A stretch of DNA of 64,000 bases, from NCBI RefSeq assembly GCF_000745965.1, contig NZ_JQKI01000016.1:62001-126000 (forward strand). Reading direction: 5' to 3'. The notes under the pieces are model-generated. The model had not been told where the DNA came from and ran no database searches. It saw only the letters and a program-made list of their open reading frames with translations. This DNA is from Edaphobacter aggregans DSM 19364. Its GTDB lineage: Bacteria; Acidobacteriota; Terriglobia; Terriglobales; Acidobacteriaceae. Positions 18,546-28,787 of the stretch are shown piece after piece. Numbering within the stretch: position 1 is the stretch's first letter; each line of letters starts with the position of its first letter. The position numbers were made by a program, and so were the translations under genes.

Positions 18546-20732
18546 CTAAAACGCGGCCAGATCATCCATCGCGCGGTACAGATCCTCAGGCTGAGGCAGA
18601 ATCACGTCCTCCAGCAGCGGCTGATAGGCCACAAACACATCCATTGCGGCCACGCGCCGCACCGGTGCGTCGAGATCGTGAAAGAGCTCATCGGCGATGC
18701 GGGCGGCAATCTCAGCGCCGTAGCCCCAGCTCATCATGTCCTCGTGCGAGACGATCACGCGATTGGTTTTGCGGACACTCTCGGCGATCGCCTCCCAGTC
18801 GTACGGCGTCAGGCTGCGCAGGTCGATCAGCTCCACGTCAATTCCCTTTTCACGATGAATCTTCTGCGCGGCCTGCAGCGCACGAGGGACCACCGCACCG
18901 TAGGTGACGACCGTCAGGTCCTTTCCTGGGCGGACGATCTTCGCCTTGCCAAAGGGAATCGTGTACTCCGGTCCCGGATACACTGCCCTGCCGAAGGTCT
19001 CGCGGTACAGGCGCTTGTGTTCGAGAAACAGCACCGGGTCATCGCAGCGGATCGCGGTCCGCAGCAGCCCCAGCGCATCGAGCGCGTTCGACGGCATCAC
19101 AATGCGCACACCAGGCGTATGCGTAAAAATGCTCTCGCCTGACTGCGAGTGATAGATCGAGCCGCCGGTCAGGTAGCCGCCGATCGGAACGCGCACCACG
19201 AGCGGACAGCTGAAACCATTGTTCGACCTCCACCGCATCACCGATAGCTCGTTGCGCATCTGGTGCATCGCCGGCCAGATGTAGTCGAAGAACTGTATCT
19301 CCACCACCGGCTTCAGACCGCGCACCGCCATGCCGGTCGCGCGCCCCACGATGTTCGCTTCGGCCAGCGGAGAGTTCCACACGCGGTCATTGCCGAACTC
19401 CATCTGCAGCCCCGAGGTCAGCTTGAAGACCCCGCCTTTGCCCTTCAGCTTGCCTGCGCGCAGCGGCTCGTCGCGCGTCGCATCGGCCACGTCTTCGCCG
19501 AAGACGACGATCCTGTCGTCGCGCCGCATCTCGTCCTTCAGGCATGCATTAATCAGGTCCGCCATCGTGCGCTCAGTCTGGTCCGCCGTAGCCACCGGCT
19601 CGCTGTAGAAACGCGCGTTCATAGGACCCAGATTCTCCGAATACACATGCCGCAGGATCGTATCCGGCGCTGGCAGCGTCGCCATCACGGCCTTGTCGGC
19701 TGCACGTTGCACCTCGTCGTCCACCTGCCGCTCCAGCCGGTTGATCGCCTCCGCGTCCAGAATCCCCTCACGCAGAAGCCACATCTGCATCCGCGAAATC
19801 GGATCGCGCAGCGCGTCCGCCTCAAGCTCCGCCTGTGTGCGGTATAGCCGCTCGTCGTCGCTCAAGGAATGCGAGTATGGCCGGATCACATGACCATGCA
19901 CCAGCGCCGGCCCTTTACCCGCGCGGCACCATGCCACCGCCTCCACCATCGCGTTGTAGCTCGCAATCGGATCTGTTCCGTCGATCTCCGCAAAGTGGAA
20001 GTTCGGGAAGTTCGCCACCAGCCGCGAGATGTTGCCGCCCGGAGTATTCGCCTCCACTGGCGTCGAGATCGCATAGCCGTTGTCTTCCACGACGTACAGC
20101 ACTGGCAGCTTGCCGTTGCTCGCCGTGTTCAGCGACTCCCAGAACTCGCCCTGGCTCGTCGAGCCCTCGCCGATCGAGACATACACCACCTCATCGCCGT
20201 GAAACGTCACGTCCTTGAACTCGCGGTAGTCGCCCTCATGTTTCGCCGCGGCCTCAGGATGCTTTGCGAAGTAGCGCCCCCCCTCCGCGCAGCCCACCGC
20301 ATGAAGGCACTGCGTCGCCGTCGACGACGACGGGCTCACGATGTTCAGCTTCGGACTCGACCAGTGCGACGGCATCTGCCGCCCGCCGCTGGCCGGATCG
20401 GCCGCCGCGCCGACGGCCTGCAGCATCTGCTCCTCGACCGTGTTTCCGAGCGCCAGACAGAGTGCACGATCGCGGTAGTACGGAAAGAACCAGTCGTATC
20501 CTGGCTTCATCGCCATGCCTGCGGCCACCAGCAGGGCCTCGTGCCCAGCGCACGATATCTGGAAGAAGATCTTCTGCTGCCGCTTCAGCACAATCTCGCG
20601 GTCGTCCGTCCTGCGCGACAGATACATCAGCCGGTAGAACTCCACCAGCTGCTCCCGCGTCAGCGACGTCTCCGCCACCCCGCCCTCCGCCTTCTTCTTC
20701 TCCACAACGCCACTGCCAGACTGACGAGCCAT
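18546..20732 (-). CDS. Fused E1 alpha/beta subunit of a 2-oxoacid dehydrogenase (branched-chain/acetoin type)
   Basis: A thiamine-diphosphate enzyme (728 aa) that carries both E1 halves in one chain. The alpha half (about 20-370) has the [13 protein letters not shown] motif and the ThDP-binding [12 protein letters not shown]...[10 protein letters not shown] motif. The beta half (about 390-728) begins near [12 protein letters not shown] and contains [43 protein letters not shown] and the C-terminal transketolase domain ending [16 protein letters not shown]. It would decarboxylate a 2-oxoacid and pass the acyl group to an E2 lipoamide transferase, which is not in the window. The ATG at 20732 has an AAGG upstream. 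Substrate cannot be told from sequence alone. Confidence 0.9.
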   Translation of the reverse strand: MARQSGSGVVEKKKAEGGVAETSLTREQLVEFYRLMYLSRRTDDREIVLKRQQKIFFQISCAGHEALLVAAGMAMKPGYDWFFPYYRDRALCLALGNTVEEQMLQAVGAAADPASGGRQMPSHWSSPKLNIVSPSSSTATQCLHAVGCAEGGRYFAKHPEAAAKHEGDYREFKDVTFHGDEVVYVSIGEGSTSQGEFWESLNTASNGKLPVLYVVEDNGYAISTPVEANTPGGNISRLVANFPNFHFAEIDGTDPIASYNAMVEAVAWCRAGKGPALVHGHVIRPYSHSLSDDERLYRTQAELEADALRDPISRMQMWLLREGILDAEAINRLERQVDDEVQRAADKAVMATLPAPDTILRHVYSENLGPMNARFYSEPVATADQTERTMADLINACLKDEMRRDDRIVVFGEDVADATRDEPLRAGKLKGKGGVFKLTSGLQMEFGNDRVWNSPLAEANIVGRATGMAVRGLKPVVEIQFFDYIWPAMHQMRNELSVMRWRSNNGFSCPLVVRVPIGGYLTGGSIYHSQSGESIFTHTPGVRIVMPSNALDALGLLRTAIRCDDPVLFLEHKRLYRETFGRAVYPGPEYTIPFGKAKIVRPGKDLTVVTYGAVVPRALQAAQKIHREKGIDVELIDLRSLTPYDWEAIAESVRKTNRVIVSHEDMMSWGYGAEIAARIADELFHDLDAPVRRVAAMDVFVAYQPLLEDVILPQPEDLYRAMDDLAAF

Positions 20733-20916
20733 ACGCCTTATCCTCAAACCTCGGAAGCGGCAGCCGGACCCGCGCCACCAAAGAAGATTGTACCGGGAAG
20801 CCGCATGACCTGACTTGCCCCTACGGCTCCCCTACAAGCGAATTTCCACTCACACTGTCAATGCCTCCTACTGAAGAGAGGCAACCCGCAGGCCGCCCCT
20901 GTTCCTGCGCCTCGCA

Positions 20917-23226
20917 CTAAACGAACAGCGGAGCCAGCACCAGCGTAATCGTGGCGAGCAGCTTGATCAGCACGTGCAGGCTAGGGCCCGCGGTGTCCTT
21001 AAACGGATCGCCCACTGTGTCGCCCACGACAGCTGCCTTGTGCGCCTCGCTCTTCTTGCCGCCATACTGCCCGGTCTCGATAAACTTCTTCGCGTTGTCC
21101 CAGGCACCGCCGCCGTTGTTCATCAGCATCGCCAGCAGCACGCCAGCGATCGTGCCAACCATCAGCAGACCAGCAACCGCCTCGGCCCCGGCCAAGTTCA
21201 CCGCGTGGCCCGCGATCGCCGGAACAGGAAGGATCGTGCCCGGAGCATAGCTCGCCGTCCCTGCCTGATAGCTCGAGCTGAAGTGCCGGAAGATCAGCCC
21301 GACCGCCACCGGCAGGCCGACTGCAAGGACTCCCGGTAGCACCATCTCCTTCAGTGCAGCGCCGGTCACAATATGGACGCAGCGTGCGTAATCCGGCTTC
21401 GCCGTCCCCTCCATGATGCCCGGGTTCTCGCGAAACTGCGCGCGCACATCCTGCACCACCATCTGCGCCGTCCGTCCCACCGCCTTGATCGCGAGCGAGC
21501 TGAACAGATACGTCAGCATCGCGCCCAGCAGCGCACCCACAAACACCGGAATCTGCGCCAGATTGATGTTCGTGAAGCTCCATCCCGCCGGCATGTAGCC
21601 GCCCGCGTGCGTCACCTTGTCTGTCACGATCGCCTTGATCTCCTCCAGGTACGCCGAGAACAGCAGGAACGCCGCCAGCGAGGCCGACCCGATCGCATAG
21701 CCCTTGGTCAGCGCCTTCGTCGTGTTGCCAGCCGAATCCAGCTTGTCCGTGCGCTCGCGAATCTCATGAGGCTGGTGCGACATCTCGATGATGCCACCGG
21801 CGTTGTCCGTAATCGGCCCGAAGGTATCCATCGCAAGGATGTAAGCCGCGCAGCTCAACATACCCATCGTGGCGATCGCCGTTCCGTAGATCCCCTTCTC
21901 GTAGTCGCCGATTCCCGCAACCGCTGCGAGCCCGCGCACGCCGAAGTAGTAGCTCAGCAGCAGTGCCGCCGAGATCACGATCACCGGCAGCGCCGGAGTC
22001 TCCATGCCCACAGCGAGCCCGCTAATGATGTTCGTCGCCGGTCCGGTCAGCGAAGCCTCCGCGATCGACTTCACCGGCCGATACACCGACTCCGTGTAGT
22101 ACTCCGTGATCCACACGAACAGAAACGCCGTCGCCAGCCCGATCACGCCGCAGCCCAGCAGCCATATCGGCTGCACCATCGGCCCGTTGAGCATCGTATA
22201 CACCGCACCGGCAAACCCAAGCAGCGCCAGCCCTGACGTCAGGTAGAACCCACGGTTCAGCGCATGCATCGGGTCTTCCTGCTCATTCGTCTTCACCACG
22301 AAGACGCCCACAGTGCTCGCAATCAAATTGATCGCATGCACGATCAGGGGAAACAGAATCCCCTTCACCCCGAACACCGGATACAGCGCCGCGCCCAGAA
22401 TCATCGCGCCCACGTTCTCCGCTGCCGTCGACTCGAACAGGTCGGCGCCGCGGCCTGCGCAGTCGCCAACGTTGTCACCCACCAAGTCTGCGATCACCGC
22501 CGGGTTACGCGGATCGTCCTCCGGAATCCCCGCCTCCACCTTGCCCACGAGGTCCGCTCCCACGTCGGCGGCCTTCGTATAGATACCGCCGCCGAGCTGC
22601 GCAAACAGCGCGACCAGCGAAGCTCCGAATCCAAATCCCACCAGCTGATACGGCACCGCCCGCGGATTCTCAAGCCCTCCGAAGAACAGGAACAGCACAC
22701 CGACGCCCAGCAGCGACAGCGCCACGACCACCAGGCCCGTCACCGCGCCGCCTCGCAGCGCCATCTGCAGCGCCTGGTTCAGGCTCGTCCGCGCCGCTGC
22801 GGCCGTGCGGATGTTCGCCCGGATCGAGCAGTACATGCCCGTATAGCCCGCCAGCGCCGAGCAGACCGCTCCCATCAGAAAGCTCACCACCGTCTTCAGC
22901 GCGTAAGGCGCCGTCCGCTCCGACATGTGATACCCGATGAAGAGCACCACCGCCAGCACCAGCGCAATCGCCCCGATCGTCCGATACTGCCTCTTCAGGA
23001 ACGCCTCCGCCCCTTCGCGGATCGCATTCGAGATCATCTGCATGTCCGCCGTTCCCGTATCGGCCGAGATCACCTTGCGTGCCAGGATCAGCGCAGCCAC
23101 CAGCGCCAGCGCGCCCACCCCCAACGCAATCCACAACCACATCCGCCCGTCGCTGCCATCCCCCACCGCAGATGTATAAGGAACTTGCTCTCCAACTGCC
23201 ATAGCCAGAAGGCTTACCACATGCAT
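20917..23226 (-). CDS. hppA: Membrane-bound proton-pumping pyrophosphatase (K+-independent type)
   Basis: An integral membrane pump (769 aa, about 16 spans) that hydrolyses pyrophosphate and moves H+ out of the cytosol. The substrate-binding block DVGADLVGKVEAGIPEDDPRNPAVIADLVGDNVGDCAGRGADLFES is intact, with the acidic/lysine ligands DVGADLVGKVE and DDPRNPAVIADNVGD-type pattern. The diagnostic segment reads GNTTKALTKG. Established work on this family assigns Lys at that position to K+-independent H+-pumps, where K+-dependent ones have Ala. The C-terminus includes GGAWDNAKKFIE and VGDTVGDPFKDTAGPSLHVLIKL. It is alone on its strand and divergent from the subtilase pseudogene. Confidence 0.96.
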   Translation of the reverse strand: MHVVSLLAMAVGEQVPYTSAVGDGSDGRMWLWIALGVGALALVAALILARKVISADTGTADMQMISNAIREGAEAFLKRQYRTIGAIALVLAVVLFIGYHMSERTAPYALKTVVSFLMGAVCSALAGYTGMYCSIRANIRTAAAARTSLNQALQMALRGGAVTGLVVVALSLLGVGVLFLFFGGLENPRAVPYQLVGFGFGASLVALFAQLGGGIYTKAADVGADLVGKVEAGIPEDDPRNPAVIADLVGDNVGDCAGRGADLFESTAAENVGAMILGAALYPVFGVKGILFPLIVHAINLIASTVGVFVVKTNEQEDPMHALNRGFYLTSGLALLGFAGAVYTMLNGPMVQPIWLLGCGVIGLATAFLFVWITEYYTESVYRPVKSIAEASLTGPATNIISGLAVGMETPALPVIVISAALLLSYYFGVRGLAAVAGIGDYEKGIYGTAIATMGMLSCAAYILAMDTFGPITDNAGGIIEMSHQPHEIRERTDKLDSAGNTTKALTKGYAIGSASLAAFLLFSAYLEEIKAIVTDKVTHAGGYMPAGWSFTNINLAQIPVFVGALLGAMLTYLFSSLAIKAVGRTAQMVVQDVRAQFRENPGIMEGTAKPDYARCVHIVTGAALKEMVLPGVLAVGLPVAVGLIFRHFSSSYQAGTASYAPGTILPVPAIAGHAVNLAGAEAVAGLLMVGTIAGVLLAMLMNNGGGAWDNAKKFIETGQYGGKKSEAHKAAVVGDTVGDPFKDTAGPSLHVLIKLLATITLVLAPLFV

Positions 23227-23488
23227 GCAAAGGTCTCCTTGAAATCAGCCCAACATCAGATCCAGCAGATTATCCACTGTGCTCCCGGAAGTGCCCGCGA
23301 TGCGGTGCCCTAAGAGCGGCCAATTAGAGCATGTGCCGATAAACAGGGTCAATGTATCGACAGGTTCAGGCCAACACGACTTGAGCCCCGATACACAAAT
23401 CAAAGTAATAGCACAGGCGCCCACCTCCGCTAATGCCTTTTCGCCAAAGTGCCGATCAGGAAGACAGCGCAAATCATCGAGGTGTCCT

Positions 23489-25068
23489 GTGCATGTTCGC
23501 CGCTGTCTCCGCCTTACCCTGTGTTCTGCTCTCTCCCTCGCGCCATGCCTGCAGGCGCAGACCGCAGCCACCTCCAGCGCAGACAACATCGTCCCCAACC
23601 GCTACATCGTCGTCTACCGCAACGCCTCCATTCGAGGTGACGCCGAACTCCGCGCGCAGGCCGTCGGCGCCCGCGTTCAGCGCCACGACCGTCTCGGCAT
23701 CGCCACCGTTCAAACGCTTCAACACTCCGCCTCGCCTCTTTCCGCGAAGATCACACTACCTCAGGAAGACGATCGCGCCATCATTCGCCTGCTCGCCGCG
23801 CAACCCGGCGTCGAGTTCGTCCTGCACGACCGCATCGTCACCGCGCACCGCCTCCGCATCCGTCCCGTGCCCGGCTCCCTCGACCCCACCTTCTCGGTCG
23901 TCTCCGGACCGGCCGCCGCCTTCGACACCTACTACAACTCGCCCCAGGGATGGGCCGTCCGTCAGGCAGGTGGCTACGGCCGCAACACTCCCGGCGGTCC
24001 AGCGCAGGGCCCCTGGGACACGACCACCGGTCGGGGCGTCCGCATCGCCGTCATTGACAGCGGGGTCGATGCCGCCCACCCCGACATCGCCCCGAATCTC
24101 GGCCTCAATGTCTCCGAGGTCGATCCCACCGTGCTTCCCAGCGTCTGCGACGACGGCTCCCTGCAGGATCAGGCCGGTCACGGCACCTGGACCGCATCGC
24201 TCGCCGCCGCCGCTCTCGGCCCCGGCACAGGCCGCGTCGTCGGAGTCGCTCCCACCGCAACCATCCTCAACATCAAGGTCCTCGAGCGCATGCCGCTGGC
24301 GATCGTCGGAGCCTCCAATGCCGCACGCTGTACCTCAGGCGACTCCAGCGGCGTCCGGCGCTTAGTTGGGTCATCCAAGGCATCGACGACGCCATCGCCA
24401 ACCACGCCGACGTCATCTCCATGTCGCTTGGCGCCACCATCGATCTCTCCACTGGCGACGGTGCAGGCATAAAGGCGACCTTCGACCGCGTCACCTACGC
24501 GGCCACCCAGGCGGGAGCGGTCGTCATCGCGGCAGCGGGCAACAACGGCTACAACCTCTCGAACCCACGCTACGTCGAGATCCCCGCGCAGTCCCGCGGC
24601 GTCCTCGCCATCGCCGCCTCCACCAACCCCGACTGCATGGAGGACACCCGCACCGGAGCCGTCTGCGTTCCAGGCCCACCGCCGCTCGCCTACTACAGCA
24701 CTACGGAGCGCCCCTCAATGCGCTCGCCGCGCCCGGCGGAAGCTACCCCTCAGGGTCCGACATGGCCGTCAGCGGGTGGGTTCGCGGAGCCCGCACCTCC
24801 GGCCTTCCCAACACGGCCGATGGCGTGCCCTCCGACCCCGGACACAGCTTCGGCTGTTTCGACCTCGGACACACTGCCTATGTCCAGGCCATCGGAACCA
24901 GCGCCTCGGCTCCGCTCGTCGCAGGCGCCGCCGCACTCCTGCGAGCCGCGCATCCTGACTGGGACGCCACAAAGACCGTCAACGTTCTGCGCTCCACCGC
25001 CACCACACCCACGCCCACCTCTGCCAATCCCCGAGATCGACACGGCCGACGCACTCAAACAGCCGTAA
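23489..25068 (+). pseudogene. Frameshifted subtilisin-like (S8) serine protease
   Basis: A secreted subtilase whose parts lie in three reading frames. A GTG at 23489 with GAGGTG upstream opens a signal peptide (LTLCSALSLAPCLQAQ) and a propeptide, then the Asp motif IAVIDSGVDAAHPD and the His motif QAGHGTWTA in frame 2. Near 24362-24370 one base appears lost, and WVIQGIDDAIANHADVISMSLG and the oxyanion AAAGNNG continue in frame 1. Near 24694-24700 another base appears lost (YYS then NYGAPLNALAAPGG), and the Ser motif GTSASAPLVAGAAALLRAAHP reads in frame 3. Near 25030 one extra base restores frame 1 for PEIDTADALKQP and the TAA. The catalytic triad is conserved but cannot be translated as one chain. 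Confidence 0.85.
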
Positions 25069-25080
25069 GAGAGGCCACGC

Positions 25081-25473
25081 TCAGCCCTTCATTCTGTCCT
25101 TCACGCTCTTGGCCAGCTTCTCGATCTCCTCGGCCTTCTTGCTCAGATCGGTTGGCGACAAGCCCTTGTCGCTCTGCACTTGCTCCTTGAAGTTCGACAC
25201 CAGTCCTACCAGCTTTTCGGTGTCCGACTCCAGCCGCCTCTGCCGCTCGCTGTTCCGCGACCGAGCCTGTTGCTCGGCCATCCGCGCTCCCAGCATGTCA
25301 GGAGCCCCCGACGAATCGAGTCCACCCATCGGCGACATCGGAACCATCGGAGGGTAGTTCGTCCTCGGAGGCGGCGGCGGCTGCGGATTGCTCTGCCGCT
25401 GCCCCAGCACAATCACACCCGACGCGCCCACCAGCAGCGCCGTTCCTATCAGGGAAATCCGTCGTGTCTTCAC
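25081..25473 (-). CDS. Small exported or membrane-anchored protein, unknown
   Basis: 130 aa from a GTG preceded by AGGAGAGGGGG. The N-terminus is a signal or anchor (ISLIGTALLVGASGVIVLG), followed by a proline/asparagine-rich stretch (NPQPPPPPRTNYPP). A predicted helical C-terminal half rich in Glu/Lys/Gln follows (MAEQQARSRNSERQRRLESD and FKEQVQSDKGLSPTDLSKKAEEIEKLAKSVKDRMK). I do not recognise the family. It ends 13 bases from the subtilase pseudogene (convergent) and is divergent from the MscS gene. Confidence 0.75.
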   Translation of the reverse strand: MKTRRISLIGTALLVGASGVIVLGQRQSNPQPPPPPRTNYPPMVPMSPMGGLDSSGAPDMLGARMAEQQARSRNSERQRRLESDTEKLVGLVSNFKEQVQSDKGLSPTDLSKKAEEIEKLAKSVKDRMKG

Positions 25474-25573
25474 GTGTCCCCCTCTCCTCGCCTTCCGGCT
25501 TTGCATCCAATCCACGAATTACTGCATTCTGAAGGAAACCCGAACTCAACCGCGAAAGCGAGATGCCAGTATC

Positions 25574-26506
25574 ATGCTCCTTCTGGCCCAGGCCCTGCAA
25601 GAACCTCCCCCGGAAGAACGTCTCTCCCAGCTCCTCGCCCGGGAGTGGAACCAGGACATATCCGTCTTCCTTCACGAGAAACTGCCGAAGCTCATCGTCG
25701 TCCTCGTCCTCACCTTCATCGTCTGGCGCATCGTAATCTTCTTCGTCAACCGGCTACGCAAGCATGCCGAACTGCAGGTTGGCAACTTCCACCGCGCCGC
25801 TCAGCTCCGAACCATGGCCTCTATCCTCCGAGCCACCTCCTTTGGCGTCCTCGGATTCCTCGCCTTCCTGCAGGTCCTCACCATCTTCAACATTCCCTAT
25901 CAACCGCTGCTGGCCTCGGCCGGCATCCTCGGCGTCGGCATCGGACTCGGAGCCCAGTCCATCTTCAAGGACATGCTCAACGGTATCTTTATCCTGCTCG
26001 AAGATCAGTACAAGGTCATCACTATCGCCGGTCTCAAGGGCACTGTTGAGGATCTCTCCCTCCGCAGTACCCGCCTCCGCGACGGCGACGGAACCCTCCA
26101 CCTCATCCCCAACAGCCAGATCGCCACTGTCTCCAACCAGTCGCGCGACTTCTCCATCGCCTCGCTACCAGTCTCCGTCGACGCCACCGCGAATCCCGAC
26201 AAGGTCATGGCACTCCTCCGCCGCGTCGCCACCGAGGTCCGCAACGATCCTGCATTCAAAGACATCGCCGTCGCCGACCCCGACATCGCCGGCGTCAACG
26301 ACATCCGCGGCCGCGAGATCATCTACCCGATCAGCATCCGCGTCCGCGCCAACCAGCGCGACGGCGTCCTCCGCGAGTTGCGCCGCCGCATCATCCTCGC
26401 CTTCGAGAAGGATGGAATCCCCCTGGGAACCTCCTCCAACATGCTCGTCATGCAGCAGAAGCCGGACCCCACCGCCCCACCGGCCCCGCCAACCATCGGC
26501 GCATGA
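25574..26506 (+). CDS. MscS-type mechanosensitive channel
   Basis: A small-conductance mechanosensitive channel-like protein (310 aa). A first span (about 35-55, LIVVLVLTFIVWRIVIFF) is followed by a second (about 83-103) and the pore-lining span (about 115-140, LLASAGILGVGIGLGAQSIFKDMLNGIFIL) with the glycine/alanine-rich face of MscS TM3. The beta domain (EDQYKVITIAGLKGTVEDLSLRSTRLRDGDGTLHLIPNSQIATVSNQSRD) matches the family closely. The ATG at 25574 is chosen because the longer frame overlaps the divergent gene. The role is likely osmotic-shock relief or signalling. The C-terminus is a proline/alanine tail. Confidence 0.93.
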   Translation: MLLLAQALQEPPPEERLSQLLAREWNQDISVFLHEKLPKLIVVLVLTFIVWRIVIFFVNRLRKHAELQVGNFHRAAQLRTMASILRATSFGVLGFLAFLQVLTIFNIPYQPLLASAGILGVGIGLGAQSIFKDMLNGIFILLEDQYKVITIAGLKGTVEDLSLRSTRLRDGDGTLHLIPNSQIATVSNQSRDFSIASLPVSVDATANPDKVMALLRRVATEVRNDPAFKDIAVADPDIAGVNDIRGREIIYPISIRVRANQRDGVLRELRRRIILAFEKDGIPLGTSSNMLVMQQKPDPTAPPAPPTIGA

Positions 26507-26513
26507 ATAGTCG

Positions 26514-28673
26514 CTACAGCGCCTGGTTCATCGCCGCAATCAGCTCATCCACGGTTCCGACCGGAGGCAGGCATCCCTTGCCTGTGCAGACCACCGCAAA
26601 GCTGCCCGACGATTCGTCCTTCAACCACGGCAGATGCGGAAGCGTCTCCGCGAGCGTCGGCGGCAGCGCTGCAAGCTCCTCCCGCCGGAAGCGGATCACG
26701 CTCTTGTTCACCGCGTACCGAGCCAGCGCAACCGCCTCAAGCCTGCGGGCCTCCGCGTCGTCGCCGATCACGCAGACCTGAACAGGCCGCTGCACCATGC
26801 GCTGCAGCGCCAGCCCGTAGCTCGCCGCATACAGCCCGAAGTGCTCCACGATCCCCGCAAACGTCTCCAGCGTCTCCTGCGCCTTCACCGCATCGTCCTC
26901 GCGGCCGTTCAGAGCCTCCAGGCGCAGCAGCAGCGTCGCCGCTACGGAGTTCCCCGCCGGCGTCGGCGAGTCCTGCAGAGGCTTTCTCCGCACCGTCAAA
27001 GCGCCTAGGCGTTGCTCTCCACCCGCAGCTGCCTCGGTGTCGAAGAACCCTCCGCCAACCGGATCGTAGAACCGCCTGACCACCGCCCGGGCAATCGCCT
27101 CCGCGGCATCGTAGTAGCGAATCTCCCCAGTCGCCTCCCAGGCATCGAGCGCTGCATTACCCATGAACCCATAGTCTTCGAGAACTCCAGCGACGCGCTG
27201 CCCCGGACTCTGTCCTTCGCCATACGCCACGACATGCGCCATGCCGGCATCGCCGTCCCACGCGCTCTTCAGCACGCGGTCCAGCGATTTCAGGGCAAAC
27301 TCCCGCACCTCCGGCATATCGAGCACACGCCCGGCCTCAAGGTATGCCGAGATGCACATCCCGTTCCAGCCCACGTATACCGTCTTATCCACATACGGCG
27401 TCGGCCTCTTCAGCCGCGCCGCGTACATCTTTCTCTTCGCAACCGTCAGCAGTTCCCTGGCCGTCTCCGGAGAGATGCCATTCGACTTCGCCACTCCCTC
27501 CAGCGTCCCGCGCACGTGCAGCACGTTCTTCGCAGGATTGTGATGCATGTCCCCGATATCGCCGATGTCGTAGTAGGCGCTCGCAACCGCAAGCTCCTCG
27601 GGCGTCAGCACCGCAGCCGCCTCATCCAAGGTCCATGTAAAGTAGTCGCCATCGTCGTCGAGGGAAAAGTCCGCGTCCTGCGAGGCATAGAATCCTCCGC
27701 GCTCGCGGTCGCTCAACCACTCGTCCATCCACCGGATGATCTCTCGCGCCACACGCGCGCACTCCGGTTCGACGAACGTCTGGAAGGCGTGCACATAGTT
27801 CTTCAGCAGTTCGCTGTTGTCGTACGCCATCTTCTCGAAGTGCGGCACCACCCATCGCTCATCCACTGAGTAGCGATGAAACCCGCCGGCCAGATGATCG
27901 TAGATTCCCCCGCGCGACATCTTTTCGAGCGTCACCATCGCGGCCGTCTTCGCGTCCTCGCCCACCTGCTCTCCAGCCCCCACCCATACCCGCGACGACG
28001 CATCCAGCAGAAGGTCGATCGCTCCCGAGTGCGGAAACTTCGGCTGCGACCCGAAGCCGCCCGAGCGCGCATCGAACTGCTTCAGCGCCGATCCCACCAG
28101 CTTCGCTACCAGCTCCGGCCCCGGATTCCCTGCCCGACCCACAAACGACTCGTTGTGCTCAATCGCCGCCATCACGCTGCCCGCCGAGTCGTTCACCTCC
28201 TCGCGCCGCTTCTGGAAGGCCTCGGCCATCGTCAGCAGCACGCGCGGAAAGCCCGGTCTGCCATGCCTGTCGTCCGGCGGAAAATACGTCCCTCCAAAGT
28301 AGGGCTTGCCCTCCGGCGTGAGAAACGCCGTCAACGGCCAGCCTCCTTGTCCACTGATCGCCGCTACCGCAGCCTGGTAGCGCGTATCGACGTCCGGCCT
28401 CTCGTCCCGGTCCACCTTCACCGCGATAAAGTGCTCGTTGATCAGCTTCGCCGTCTCCGCGTTCTCATACGACTCGCGATCCATCACGTGGCACCAGTGG
28501 CACCACACCGCTCCAATATCCAGCAGGACCGGCTTGTCCTCAGACTTCGCTCTGGCAAACGCCTCTTCACTCCACTCATGCCACTCCACCGGCTGATGCA
28601 TCGCAGACCGAAGGTATGCTGAGGCCGCCTTCGCCAGGGCGTTCCACTGCTCCGTTTTCTGTCCGTCACTCAT
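26514..28673 (-). CDS. DUF255 thioredoxin-domain protein (YyaL/SPATA20 family)
   Basis: A 719-aa cytosolic protein with an N-terminal thioredoxin-like DUF255 domain and a C-terminal alpha/alpha toroid resembling glycosidases. The diagnostic HQPVEWHEWSEEAF and the active-site-like GAVWCHWCHVMDRESYE are intact, followed by FIAVKVDRDERPDVD and GQGGWPLTAFLTPEGKPYFGGTYFPP. The toroid includes SHHEKMAYDNSELLK-type and YVGWNGMCISAYLEAGR segments. It ends 8 bases from the convergent MscS gene. The biochemical role of the family is unproven; members have been proposed to act in redox or carbohydrate metabolism. Confidence 0.92.
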   Translation of the reverse strand: MSDGQKTEQWNALAKAASAYLRSAMHQPVEWHEWSEEAFARAKSEDKPVLLDIGAVWCHWCHVMDRESYENAETAKLINEHFIAVKVDRDERPDVDTRYQAAVAAISGQGGWPLTAFLTPEGKPYFGGTYFPPDDRHGRPGFPRVLLTMAEAFQKRREEVNDSAGSVMAAIEHNESFVGRAGNPGPELVAKLVGSALKQFDARSGGFGSQPKFPHSGAIDLLLDASSRVWVGAGEQVGEDAKTAAMVTLEKMSRGGIYDHLAGGFHRYSVDERWVVPHFEKMAYDNSELLKNYVHAFQTFVEPECARVAREIIRWMDEWLSDRERGGFYASQDADFSLDDDGDYFTWTLDEAAAVLTPEELAVASAYYDIGDIGDMHHNPAKNVLHVRGTLEGVAKSNGISPETARELLTVAKRKMYAARLKRPTPYVDKTVYVGWNGMCISAYLEAGRVLDMPEVREFALKSLDRVLKSAWDGDAGMAHVVAYGEGQSPGQRVAGVLEDYGFMGNAALDAWEATGEIRYYDAAEAIARAVVRRFYDPVGGGFFDTEAAAGGEQRLGALTVRRKPLQDSPTPAGNSVAATLLLRLEALNGREDDAVKAQETLETFAGIVEHFGLYAASYGLALQRMVQRPVQVCVIGDDAEARRLEAVALARYAVNKSVIRFRREELAALPPTLAETLPHLPWLKDESSGSFAVVCTGKGCLPPVGTVDELIAAMNQAL

Positions 28674-28787
28674 AATCACCAGTGTATTGCAGCGCGCTCC
28701 CTAAATCCCCGCAACACTCTATCTCATCGGCAAACAGCAAGGCCCGGACCGAAGCCCGGACCTGCCTTGCATGCGTTGAAATCCAGA

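Noticed and set aside
17076-19142. 688-codon open frame opposite the DUF1800 and E1 genes
   Set aside because: Runs across two well-supported genes and their gap, with an R/H/L-rich composition and no domain.
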